In this document: piece by piece, positions 1-5,674 of the stretch
How the letters are laid out: each line of letters begins with the position of its first letter
How positions within the stretch are numbered: the first letter of the stretch is position 1
Source of the DNA: Reyranella sp.
Lineage (GTDB): Bacteria > Pseudomonadota > Alphaproteobacteria > Reyranellales > Reyranellaceae
Length of the DNA: 7,686 nucleotides
Reading direction: 5' to 3'
Assembly (NCBI GenBank): GCA_030681635.1
Contig: JAUXRT010000579.1
Span: forward strand, 1 to 7,686
The notes under the pieces: generated by a model
Seen by the model: the letters and a program-made list of their open reading frames with translations, nothing else
What the model was told of the DNA's origin: nothing
The model's database searches: none
Translations under genes and position numbers: made by a program

Positions 1-673
1 GCGTGATGTCCTTGCCGATGTCGACGCCGAGGCGGAATTCGACGCCGCCATCGGCGAGACGTTTGGAACGGCGCTCGACGATCTCTTTCTCGAGCTTGAA
101 GTTGGGGATGCCGTAGATCATGAGGCCGCCGACGCGGTCGTAGCGGTCGTAGACCGCGACCTGGTAGCCCTTGCGGCGCAGCTGTTCGGCCGCGGCGAGG
201 CCCGCAGGCCCGGCGCCGATGATGCCGACGCTCTCGGCGCGCTCGCGGCGCGGCCGGATCGGCTTCACCCAGCCCTGTTCCCAGGCGGTGTCGGTGATGA
301 ACTTCTCGACCGATCCGATGGTGACCGCGTCAAAACCCTTTTCGATGACGCAGTTGCCCTCGCACAGGCGATCCTGCGGACAGATGCGGCCGCAGATCTC
401 GGGGAAGTTGTTGGTTGCCGCCGAGAGTTCGTAGGCTTCCTCGAGCCGGCCTTCGGCGGTGAGCTTCAGCCAGTCGGGAATGTTGTTCTGCAGCGGACAA
501 TGGATCTGACAGAACGGCACGCCGCATTGCGAGCACCGCGCCGCCTGTTCCGCAGCCCTTTCCCGGGCATAGGTGCTGTAGATCTCATCGAAGTCGCGCC
601 GACGCTCCGCTGCCGGGCGCTTGTCCGGCATGGCCTGAGACGTTCCAACGAACTTCAGCATCCTTTCGGCCAT
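1..673 (-). CDS. gltD: Glutamate synthase (NADPH) small subunit, N-terminal part (runs off the window)
   Basis: GltD is the flavin and iron-sulfur subunit of NADPH-dependent GOGAT. It passes electrons from NADPH to the large subunit GltB, which makes two glutamates from glutamine and 2-oxoglutarate. The reverse-strand translation from the ATG at 673 gives 224 codons before the edge, about half of the usual 470-490. Two cysteine clusters for 4Fe-4S centres are visible: CSQCGVPFCQIHC (Cys47, 50, 55, 59) and CGRICPQDRLCEGNC (Cys94, 98, 104, 108). The FAD-binding GAGPAGLAAAEQL lies at 153-165 and the family motif GGLMIYGIP at 182-190. It starts MAERMLKFVG; an ATG 19 nt upstream is out of frame. 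The Shine-Dalgarno is weak (AAAGG). It is the first gene of its transcript, so gltB is not directly upstream. Related FAD proteins such as the PreT/DPD type share this fold, but the N-terminus fits GltD well. Confidence 0.95.
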   Translation of the reverse strand, partial: MAERMLKFVGTSQAMPDKRPAAERRRDFDEIYSTYARERAAEQAARCSQCGVPFCQIHCPLQNNIPDWLKLTAEGRLEEAYELSAATNNFPEICGRICPQDRLCEGNCVIEKGFDAVTIGSVEKFITDTAWEQGWVKPIRPRRERAESVGIIGAGPAGLAAAEQLRRKGYQVAVYDRYDRVGGLMIYGIPNFKLEKEIVERRSKRLADGGVEFRLGVDIGKDIT

Positions 674-708
674 GACCCAGCCTTTGATCCATTGATGTAA
701 TTTTATTA

Positions 709-724
709 CGCAAAGGACGTGCCG
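709..724 (-). promoter_or_regulatory. Candidate sigma-54 (-24/-12) promoter of gltD
   Basis: Read on the minus strand the site is CGGCACGTCCTTTGCG. Against the sigma-54 consensus TGGCAC-N5-TTGC only the first base differs, and the -24 GG and -12 GC are exactly 10 bp apart. With the C of the -12 GC at 710, transcription would begin near 698, leaving a leader of about 25 nt before the gltD ATG. Sigma-54 control of ammonia assimilation genes is well known, and rpoN lies 2 kb away. No experimental support is available here. Confidence 0.6.
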
Positions 725-772
725 CCGGCGTCAAAGCTGCGCGTCCATCGCTCTTTCATCATGATTTAACCC

Positions 773-796
773 AATAGTCAATAATACTGACCTATT
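773..796. promoter_or_regulatory. Dyad at activator-site distance upstream of gltD
   Basis: The plus strand reads AATAGTCA, then ATAATAC, then TGACCTATT. The arms are reverse complements except for one extra C. The site sits in an AT-rich patch about 75-98 bp upstream of the predicted gltD start at 698, within the range where sigma-54 activators bind. It does not match the NtrC consensus, so the binding protein is unknown. It also overlaps a sequence resembling TTGAC that might be read as a sigma-70 -35 box. Confidence 0.3.
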
Positions 797-899
797 TTTC
801 GAACGAGAGAATCTGCGGCGACCATCAGCAGAGTTCCATCTGAAGGAGAGCGCCAATACATTACCGATATAGGACTATTGGACGAAAGCAGCCCAATCC

Positions 900-917
900 A
901 GCGAGGAAAGCCTCGCT
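900..917 (-). terminator. Hairpin directly after the NDUFA9-like gene, possible terminator
   Basis: AGCGAGG and CCTCGCT form a perfect 7-bp stem around a 4-nt loop, starting 4 nt past the stop codon of the minus-strand SDR gene. No T-tract follows on the minus strand, so an intrinsic terminator is only partly supported. It may instead act as a 3'-end stabilising hairpin separating this gene from gltD. Confidence 0.4.
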
Positions 918-921
918 CTTA

Positions 922-1875
922 CTAAGCCGGAGCGTGCTGGTTGTACCGGCCGCCGACGCGGAAGCGGTCGAGATAGGTCGGCAGGATGGCCTCGGCGGCA
1001 GTCGCCTGGATGCCGAGGGTGGCCAGGCCGGGCGCGCCGGGGCGGGCGACATTGTCCTGAGTCAGGAGCTCGACCTGGTCATGGGTGAGAGGCGGCACCG
1101 GGAGGAATTCGGCAAAGAACCCGGCGATCTTCATCAGGGACGCCGGCACGCCGATGATCGGCTTGCGACGGTCGATCTCGCGCAGCACAAGGGCCGCGAT
1201 CTCGCGGTAGGTGTAGACGCGCGGTCCGCCCAGTTCGAACACCGTCTTTGCCGTTTCCGGGCGCGCGAGGACGGCGACAGCCGCCTTGCCGACGTCGCCG
1301 CAGAACACCGGCTGGACCTTGGCCAAGCCGCTGCCCACGACGGGCACGAACGGCGCCAGCGCCGCAATCCGCGCCAGGCGATTGAACATCGCATCGTCGG
1401 GTCCGAAGACCACGCTTGGCCGCAGGATCGTGGCCGATGGAAAGCCTGAAACAATCGCGTCCTCGGCCTCGACCTTGGACCGCACGAAGCGGTTCTTCGA
1501 GCCGCGATGGTCGGCACCGATGCCAGAAAGATGAACCAGCCGCTCGACGCCCGCGGCGCTTGCTGCTTCGGCGATGGCGCGGGCGCCATCAACGTGAACC
1601 GATTGATAGCGCTGGCGGCCGCGCTGGAATGGAATGCCAGCGGCGTTGATCACGGCCTGGCTGCCGGCCATCGCCGCCGCCACCGACGACGGCACCCGCA
1701 GATTGGCCCGCATCAGCGTGATCTGGCCGACGTCGCCCGCGGTCTTGAGGGGCTCGGCAAGTTCGATGCGCCGGACCGCGACCCGGATCTGCAGACCCTC
1801 CCGCGCGAGCGCCCGCACAATGGCCCGGCCGATGAAGCCGCTGCCGCCGAAAACCGTGACCTGTTTGATGCTCAT
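922..1875 (-). CDS. NDUFA9-like NAD(P)-binding atypical SDR (complex I NDUFA9 subunit family)
   Basis: This 317-residue protein is an extended or atypical short-chain dehydrogenase of the type annotated in alphaproteobacteria as complex I NDUFA9-like. Mitochondrial NDUFA9 is an accessory subunit of NADH:ubiquinone oxidoreductase; the bacterial role is not settled (quinone-related or a complex I accessory). The Rossmann glycine motif GGSGFIG is at residues 10-16, the NAAG strand end at 77-80, HLSGIGAD at 115-122 with Ser117, and ILRPSVVFGPDD at 150-161. The usual catalytic YxxxK appears here as FVRSK (Phe130, Lys134), so the tyrosine is replaced. No membrane segment or signal peptide is apparent. 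The ATG at 1875 gives the expected N-terminus MSIKQVTVFGG. It stands alone between the divergent tRNA gene and gltD. An NmrA-like or epimerase assignment is the alternative. Confidence 0.85.
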   Translation of the reverse strand: MSIKQVTVFGGSGFIGRAIVRALAREGLQIRVAVRRIELAEPLKTAGDVGQITLMRANLRVPSSVAAAMAGSQAVINAAGIPFQRGRQRYQSVHVDGARAIAEAASAAGVERLVHLSGIGADHRGSKNRFVRSKVEAEDAIVSGFPSATILRPSVVFGPDDAMFNRLARIAALAPFVPVVGSGLAKVQPVFCGDVGKAAVAVLARPETAKTVFELGGPRVYTYREIAALVLREIDRRKPIIGVPASLMKIAGFFAEFLPVPPLTHDQVELLTQDNVARPGAPGLATLGIQATAAEAILPTYLDRFRVGGRYNQHAPA

Positions 1876-1883
1876 GGATGCTG

Positions 1884-1911
1884 CCTATAGCTCATCGTCG
1901 CCCCGGCGCAA
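1884..1911 (-). promoter_or_regulatory. Weak candidate promoter of the NDUFA9-like gene
   Basis: On the minus strand TTGCGC (1911-1906) and TATAGG (1889-1884) are separated by 16 bp. The -10 ends only 8 nt before the ATG, so transcription from it would give an almost leaderless mRNA. That agrees with the absence of a clear Shine-Dalgarno. The -35 matches the consensus at only three positions. Confidence 0.3.
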
Positions 1912-1935
1912 GAGTATGGCGCAAGGGCACTGCGG

Positions 1936-1964
1936 TTGACATCGGCGCGGCCCCGCCCTAACTC
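1936..1964 (+). promoter_or_regulatory. Sigma-70-type promoter of the tRNA-Leu gene
   Basis: A perfect -35 TTGACA (1936-1941) is followed after 17 bp by TAACTC (1959-1964), a partial -10. The start would fall near 1971, about 20 nt before the mature tRNA. The sequence after the -10 is GC-rich, as in stringently controlled stable-RNA promoters. Confidence 0.6.
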
Positions 1965-1990
1965 ACGGCCCGCAACAGCCCGCATGCCGT

Positions 1991-2075
<85 letters not shown>

Positions 2076-2101
2076 TGCAGGGCTTGCGAGGCATCCGTTA
2101 A

Positions 2102-2713
2102 ATGGCGATCAGCCTTCATCGCGGCGACCTTCCCGCCGATCTGTCGTTCGGGCCGGTCGTGGCCATCGACACCGAGACCATGGGTCTCAACCCCCATCGC
2201 GACCGGCTTTGCCTGGTCCAGCTCTCGTCCGGCGACGGCAATGCCCATCTGGTCCAGATTCCCCGCGGTCCAGTAAAGGCGCCGCGGCTGGCCGCCCTGA
2301 TCGCCGATCCCAAGGTATTGAAGCTTTTCCACTTCGGCCGTTTCGATATCGCCGTGCTCGAGCATGCGCTCGGCGTGCGCTGCGAGCCGGTCTACTGCAC
2401 CAAGATCGCGGCCAAGCTGGTGCGGACCTTCACCGACCGCTTCGGCCTAAAGGATCTCTGCAAGGAACTGCTGGCCGTCGACCTTTCCAAGCAGCAGCAG
2501 ACCTCCGATTGGGGCGCTGACAGCCTGAGCGATGAACAATTGGCCTATGCCGCGTCGGACGTGCTCTATTTGCATGCGCTAAAAGCCAAGCTGGACGAGC
2601 TGCTGAAGCGGGAAGGCCGGACGGGCCTGGCCCAGGCCGCCTTCCAGTTCCTGCCCACCCGCGCCCGCCTGGATGTCGCGGGTTGGCCTGAGATCGATAT
2701 TTTCGCACACTGA
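2102..2713 (+). CDS. nrnC: NrnC-type ribonuclease D-like 3'-5' exoribonuclease (nanoRNase)
   Basis: This 203-residue DEDDy exonuclease lacks the HRDC domains of full-length RNase D. That and its length match NrnC of alphaproteobacteria, which degrades di- and short oligoribonucleotides and can replace Orn. The catalytic residues are visible: Asp23 and Glu25 in AIDTETMGLNPHRDRLCLVQ, Asp82 in HFGRFD (77-82), and Tyr149 with Asp153 in YAASD. The conserved stretch FGLKDLCKELL is at 114-124. The substrate would be nanoRNA, including pGpG from c-di-GMP breakdown, in the cytoplasm. The ATG at 2102 has GAGG about 10 nt upstream. It starts 26 nt after tRNA-Leu without an obvious promoter, so co-transcription is likely. 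A plain RNase D role in tRNA 3' trimming cannot be excluded. In related bacteria lptC-lptA-lptB often follow; here rpoN does. Confidence 0.92.
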   Translation: MAISLHRGDLPADLSFGPVVAIDTETMGLNPHRDRLCLVQLSSGDGNAHLVQIPRGPVKAPRLAALIADPKVLKLFHFGRFDIAVLEHALGVRCEPVYCTKIAAKLVRTFTDRFGLKDLCKELLAVDLSKQQQTSDWGADSLSDEQLAYAASDVLYLHALKAKLDELLKREGRTGLAQAAFQFLPTRARLDVAGWPEIDIFAH

Positions 2714-2733
2714 ACCGGGTTTCCGGCTGACTT

Positions 2734-2749
2734 TGGCACGACTATTGCA
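2734..2749 (+). promoter_or_regulatory. Consensus sigma-54 promoter of rpoN
   Basis: The sequence TGGCACGACTATTGCA matches TGGCAC-N5-TTGCA at every defined position, with -24 GG at 2735-2736 and -12 GC at 2747-2748. The predicted start is near 2760, which leaves a 37-nt leader before the rpoN ATG at 2797. The leader contains a small GGGCC/GGCCC hairpin (2766-2778). The site lies just 20 bp past the nrnC stop, so any upstream activator sites would fall within nrnC. The arrangement implies that sigma-54 transcribes its own gene. Confidence 0.75.
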
Positions 2750-2796
2750 TTAGAACTTCCAGCGAGGGCCAACGGCCCTTCGGGTTGGGGGTAGCG

Positions 2797-4344
2797 ATGC
2801 GTATCGGTCCGAGTCTCCTCTTGGCGTCGCGCCAGACGCTGGCCATGACGCCGCAGCTTCAGCAAGCGATCAAGCTGCTGCAGTTCTCGCACCTTGAACT
2901 CGCGGCCTTCATCCAGCAGGAACTCGAAAAGAACCCTCTGCTGTCGGAAGGCGCCTCCGATGACGGCCCCATCGCCGAGCCCGACGCCCCGATGCCCGAG
3001 GCGCCGGCCGACACCGCCGAGGCCCTGGCGGCGGCAGCCCCTGCACTGGCCGAGGCCGACGACCGTTGGACCCGCGAACATGCCGATCGCGGTGGCGATG
3101 CCACGGCCAGCACGGCCAGCACAGTCGGTCAGCGCGAAGGGGTGCCCGACGCCCTCGACTTCGTCGCCGGCCGTCCGCGCTCGCTGGCGGTCCATGTCCT
3201 CGAACAGATCGACCTCTTGTTCACCGGTGTCGACGACCGGCGGATCGCCCTGAAACTCGCCGAAGGGCTCGACGAAGCCGGCTACTGCCGGCTGGACGTC
3301 GCGGCCGTCGCCGAAGCCACGGGCGCCAGCGCCGATTCCGTCGAGACGGTGTGGGCGCACCTGCGCCAGGTCGAGCCGGCCGGTCTCTTCGCGCGCTCGC
3401 TCGCCGAATGCCTTGCAGCCCAGCTCGCCGAGCGCGACCGCCTTGATCCCGCGATGAAGGCGCTGCTCGCCAATCTCGATCTTGTGGCCGCCGGCGAGCT
3501 CGGCCAGCTGCGGCGGCGCTGCGGCGTCGACGACGAGGACCTGCGCGACATGCTGGCCGAGCTGCGCACGCTCGACCCGCGCCCCGGGCAGGCTTTCGAT
3601 TTCGAGCCGATCCAGCCGGTGGCGCCGGATCTCCACCTGAGCCCGGCCAAGGATCCCGACACCGGCGAGGATGGCTGGTTCATCGAACTCAACACCGACG
3701 CGCTGCCCAAGGTCCTGGTCGATCGCAACTATCACGCGACTCTGATGAAGGGCGCGCGCGCCAAGAACGACCGCGCCTTTGTCGCCGAGCGCTTCCAGTC
3801 GGCCAACTGGCTGGTGAAGACCCTGGAGCAGCGGGCGACCACGATCCTCAAGGTGGCGCGCGAGATCGTCCGTCAGCAGGACGGCTTCTTCCGCCACGGT
3901 GTGAGCGCGCTGAAGCCGCTCGTCCTGCGCGACATCGCCTTCGCCACCGAGCTGCACGAAAGCACGGTAAGCCGTGTCACCTCGAACAAGTACATCGCCA
4001 CGCCGCGCGGCATCTTCGAGCTGAAATATTTCTTCACGTCGTCGCTGCCTGCGCGCACGCCGGGTGTCGTCGTGTCGTCGGAGTCGGTGCGCTCGCGCAT
4101 CAAGCTCCTGGTCGGGGGCGAGAGTTCTCGCCAGCCCCTGTCGGACGATCGCATCGTCGATCTGCTGAAGGGCGAGGGTATCGAGATCGCCCGCCGCACC
4201 GTCGCCAAGTATCGCGAAGCCATGCGCATTCCGTCGTCGGCCGAGCGCCGGCGCCTCGGTCGCCTCGGCATGAGCCGCAGTCTTCCGGCATCGATGCCGA
4301 GCGCTGCCGTGGCGTCGCAAGCCCTGACGGGCCCGGCCGACTGA
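2797..4344 (+). CDS. rpoN: RNA polymerase sigma-54 factor
   Basis: RpoN directs RNA polymerase to -24/-12 promoters and needs an AAA+ activator to open them; it controls nitrogen assimilation and other alternative functions. Taking the ATG at 2797 gives 515 residues, a normal length. Region I is the Gln/Leu-rich MRIGPSLLLASRQTLAMTPQ followed by LQQAIKLLQ, up to about residue 50. Region II is an acidic, Ala/Pro-rich linker (about 52-92). The core-binding domain follows (about 115-300). The helix-turn-helix is around 376-397 (LVLRDIAFATELHESTVSRVT). The RpoN box ARRTVAKYRE at 465-474 recognises the -24 element. An upstream in-frame TTG at 2785 adds four residues but lies in the GGGGG Shine-Dalgarno region, and the canonical protein begins at MRIGPS. 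Neither lptB upstream nor hpf downstream is present. Confidence 0.97.
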   Translation: MRIGPSLLLASRQTLAMTPQLQQAIKLLQFSHLELAAFIQQELEKNPLLSEGASDDGPIAEPDAPMPEAPADTAEALAAAAPALAEADDRWTREHADRGGDATASTASTVGQREGVPDALDFVAGRPRSLAVHVLEQIDLLFTGVDDRRIALKLAEGLDEAGYCRLDVAAVAEATGASADSVETVWAHLRQVEPAGLFARSLAECLAAQLAERDRLDPAMKALLANLDLVAAGELGQLRRRCGVDDEDLRDMLAELRTLDPRPGQAFDFEPIQPVAPDLHLSPAKDPDTGEDGWFIELNTDALPKVLVDRNYHATLMKGARAKNDRAFVAERFQSANWLVKTLEQRATTILKVAREIVRQQDGFFRHGVSALKPLVLRDIAFATELHESTVSRVTSNKYIATPRGIFELKYFFTSSLPARTPGVVVSSESVRSRIKLLVGGESSRQPLSDDRIVDLLKGEGIEIARRTVAKYREAMRIPSSAERRRLGRLGMSRSLPASMPSAAVASQALTGPAD

Positions 4345-4385
4345 AGCCTCGAGGATGGCCGCCGCACGGGGCGCGCACGGGTGGC

Positions 4386-4414
4386 TTGACCGGCTCGAAG
4401 GACGCGCCTATAGG
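4386..4414 (+). promoter_or_regulatory. Sigma-70-type promoter of ptsN
   Basis: TTGACC (4386-4391) and TATAGG (4409-4414) are separated by exactly 17 bp, with five and four of six consensus matches. A GCGCC/GGCGC inverted repeat flanks the -10. Transcription would start near 4421, leaving about 50 nt before the GTG. The 127-bp gap between rpoN and ptsN holds no hpf gene or recognisable remnant of one. Confidence 0.5.
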
Positions 4415-4471
4415 GGCGCACTCCTCGCCGGGCGAAGATTGTTTCTTGCCTGCTAACCCGTTGGTGTAATT

Positions 4472-4942
4472 GTGGAAATCGCTGATTTGCTGACCGGCCC
4501 CGAGGCCGTTTTGGCCAGCGTGAAGACGTCCGGCAAGAAGGCCCTGCTGGCTGAGTTGGCCAGCCGCGCGGCCAGCGTCTTTGGGCTCGAAGAGCGCCGC
4601 CTGTTCGATCGGCTGATTGAGCGCGAGGCGCTGGGATCGACCGGCATCGGCGGCGGCATCGCCATCCCGCACGGACGCATGCCCGCGCTCACCACGCCGC
4701 GCGGCGTGTTCGCCCGGCTTGCCCAGCCGATCGCCTTCGATTCGATCGACGAGCGTCCGGTCGACATCGTTTTCCTGCTGGTGGCGCCCGAGGGTGCCGG
4801 CGCGGATCATCTCAAAGCGCTTGCCCGCGTCTCGCGGTTGCTGCGCGACCGCAGCCTCGTCGACAAGCTGCGGGCTACCGAGAGCGCCGAGGCGCTTTAC
4901 GCCCTGCTCGTCGAATCGGTCCAGGCCCAAAGCGCGGCCTGA
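4472..4942 (+). CDS. ptsN: Nitrogen-PTS regulatory phosphocarrier EIIA(Ntr)
   Basis: PtsN is the terminal phosphate acceptor of the regulatory PTS (EI-Ntr, NPr, EIIA-Ntr). Rather than transporting sugar it regulates partners such as potassium uptake, kinases and stringent-response enzymes, depending on its phosphorylation. The 156-residue cytoplasmic protein begins MEIADLLTGPEAVLASVK. It carries the phosphorylation site His67 in GIGGGIAIPHGRMPAL (58-73) and the typical PVDIVFLLVAPEGAGADHLK segment (96-115). The start is GTG: an in-frame TAA lies 18 nt upstream and no in-frame ATG precedes it. The Shine-Dalgarno is poor (GGTG). It follows rpoN as in most proteobacteria but without hpf in between, and neither rapZ nor npr follows. 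Its 3' end meets the DUF1150 gene 23 bp away. Confidence 0.95.
   Translation: MEIADLLTGPEAVLASVKTSGKKALLAELASRAASVFGLEERRLFDRLIEREALGSTGIGGGIAIPHGRMPALTTPRGVFARLAQPIAFDSIDERPVDIVFLLVAPEGAGADHLKALARVSRLLRDRSLVDKLRATESAEALYALLVESVQAQSAA
4922..4941 (+). terminator. Inverted repeat over the ptsN stop codon, possible terminator
   Basis: CAGGCC (4922-4927) and GGCCTG (4936-4941) form a perfect 6-bp stem with an 8-nt loop, overlapping the final codons of ptsN. The downstream plus strand is pyrimidine-rich (CTTCTGCTTTCTCCTCC) but has no continuous T-run, so terminator activity is uncertain. It lies where two convergent transcripts end. Confidence 0.33.
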
Positions 4943-4965
4943 ACCGCTTCTGCTTTCTCCTCCGT

Positions 4966-5187
4966 CTAGTGGACCAGCGCCGGCTCAAGATCGTGCTGGC
5001 GGATCAACGCCTGCGCGACTTCGATTGAAGGCGCGGCCGCCATCGGCTTGCCGTCGGCCGAGAAGATGCCGATCGCATGCGCGCCGTCGGGCAGGTTGAT
5101 CGCCTTGACGTAGGCGACCTGCTCGGCGCCGAGGCTGAGAAAAGCCTCGTCCGCGAGGCGTGTAAAAGTGGTCTGGTTGTTTTCCAT
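4966..5187 (-). CDS. DUF1150 family small protein, second gene of the hsp20 operon
   Basis: This 73-residue protein (MENNQTTFTRLADEAFLSLG at its start) is of the DUF1150 type that accompanies Hsp20 genes in alphaproteobacteria. Its biochemical role is unknown. Visible features are a central GAEQVAYVKAI segment (20-30), a GAHAIGIFSADGKPMA segment (35-50), and a C-terminal EVAQALIRQHDLEPALVH helix (56-73). There is no signal peptide or membrane segment. The ATG at 5187 has a full AAGGAGG Shine-Dalgarno 5 nt upstream, which decides the start; the longer open frame upstream is the hsp20 gene in another frame. Only 19 nt separate it from the hsp20 stop, so the two are co-transcribed. A link to heat or stress protection is inferred from context only. 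Confidence 0.85.
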   Translation of the reverse strand: MENNQTTFTRLADEAFLSLGAEQVAYVKAINLPDGAHAIGIFSADGKPMAAAPSIEVAQALIRQHDLEPALVH

Positions 5188-5188
5188 G

Positions 5189-5205
5189 GCTACCTCCTTG
5201 GCAGC
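5189..5205 (-). promoter_or_regulatory. Hairpin presenting the DUF1150 Shine-Dalgarno
   Basis: On the minus strand GCTGCC-AAGGA-GGTAGC folds into a 6-bp stem with one G-U pair. It begins 1 nt after the hsp20 stop codon and ends 1 nt before the DUF1150 ATG. The loop holds AAGGA, while the last GG of the Shine-Dalgarno is paired. Ribosomes finishing hsp20 would open it, which suggests translational coupling. Confidence 0.35.
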
Positions 5206-5206
5206 A

Positions 5207-5674
5207 TCAGCGCGTTTGCGTACGGCGCGCGGTGATATCGACGGTGTTGACTGCTCCGGCGGTTGTCTTGCCGGAGTCGATCCGAATGGTCCGGATGCGC
5301 GGCTCGGCGGTCGGGCGCACCAGGTCGATCGACAGCAGGCCGTTGTCCAGGCGGGCGCCCGTGACCTCGATGCCGTCGGCGAGCATGAAAGCCCGCTGAA
5401 ACTGGCGCGCGGCAATGCCGCGGTGGAGATAGACGCGGTCGGCGTCCTCGGACTGCTTGCCGCGCACCGTGAGCTGGCTTTCCACCAGCTCGATGGCGAG
5501 GTCGCCGGTCGTGAAGCCGGCCACCGCGAGGACGATCCTGAGGCCGTTCTCGCCGATCCGCTCGATATTGTAGGGGGGATAGCCCTCGGCGTTCTTGGCC
5601 AGACGGTCGAGCGTGCGCTCAAGCTGGTCGAAGCCCAGCAGCAGGGGAGAATTGAACATCGATACGCGACTCAT
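5207..5674 (-). CDS. Hsp20 / IbpA-type small heat-shock protein
   Basis: This is a 155-residue cytoplasmic holdase chaperone that binds unfolding proteins in large oligomers and hands them to DnaK/ClpB. The N-terminal arm is MSRVSMFNSPLLLGFDQLER with the IbpA-like FDQLERTLDRL. The alpha-crystallin domain spans about 33-120, from PPYNIERIGENGLRIVLAVA to the signature ARLDNGLLSIDL (107-118). A C-terminal IRI (130-132) fits the I-X-I motif that docks subunits. The start at 5674 is chosen because GGAGGAGGG lies just upstream; an open extension of 39 codons to 5791 has no family similarity and would cross the promoter and leader. DUF1150 follows in the same operon. A RpoH-like promoter and a thermometer-like leader precede it. 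Confidence 0.95.
   Translation of the reverse strand: MSRVSMFNSPLLLGFDQLERTLDRLAKNAEGYPPYNIERIGENGLRIVLAVAGFTTGDLAIELVESQLTVRGKQSEDADRVYLHRGIAARQFQRAFMLADGIEVTGARLDNGLLSIDLVRPTAEPRIRTIRIDSGKTTAGAVNTVDITARRTQTR

Noticed and set aside
516..530. GGCAC...TTGC word inside gltD resembling a sigma-54 site
   Set aside because: The GG-GC spacing is 11 bp instead of 10, and sigma-54 does not tolerate that change; it also lies within coding DNA.
753..781. Sigma-70 promoter for gltD using TTGACT on the minus strand
   Set aside because: At 17 bp spacing the -10 would be TGAAAG, a poor match. It cannot be excluded, but the -24/-12 element is far better.
934..1449. Plus-strand open frame across the NDUFA9-like gene
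   Set aside because: Composition is that of a reverse-strand shadow, and the minus-strand SDR has clear motifs throughout.
2715..2726. CCGG-GTTT-CCGG as a terminator after nrnC
   Set aside because: The stem is only four bases and no T-tract follows.
2785..2796. TTG start four codons upstream for rpoN
   Set aside because: It overlaps the G-rich Shine-Dalgarno, and the family N-terminus begins at the ATG at 2797.
2566..4320. Very long open frame antisense to rpoN
   Set aside because: It mirrors rpoN codon structure in GC-rich DNA, has low-complexity Arg/Gly/Ala composition and no recognisable domain, while rpoN is certain on the other strand.
5188..5622. N-terminal extension of the DUF1150 protein in the alternate frame of hsp20
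   Set aside because: The extension is the out-of-frame reading of hsp20; the ATG at 5187 with AAGGAGG is the real start.
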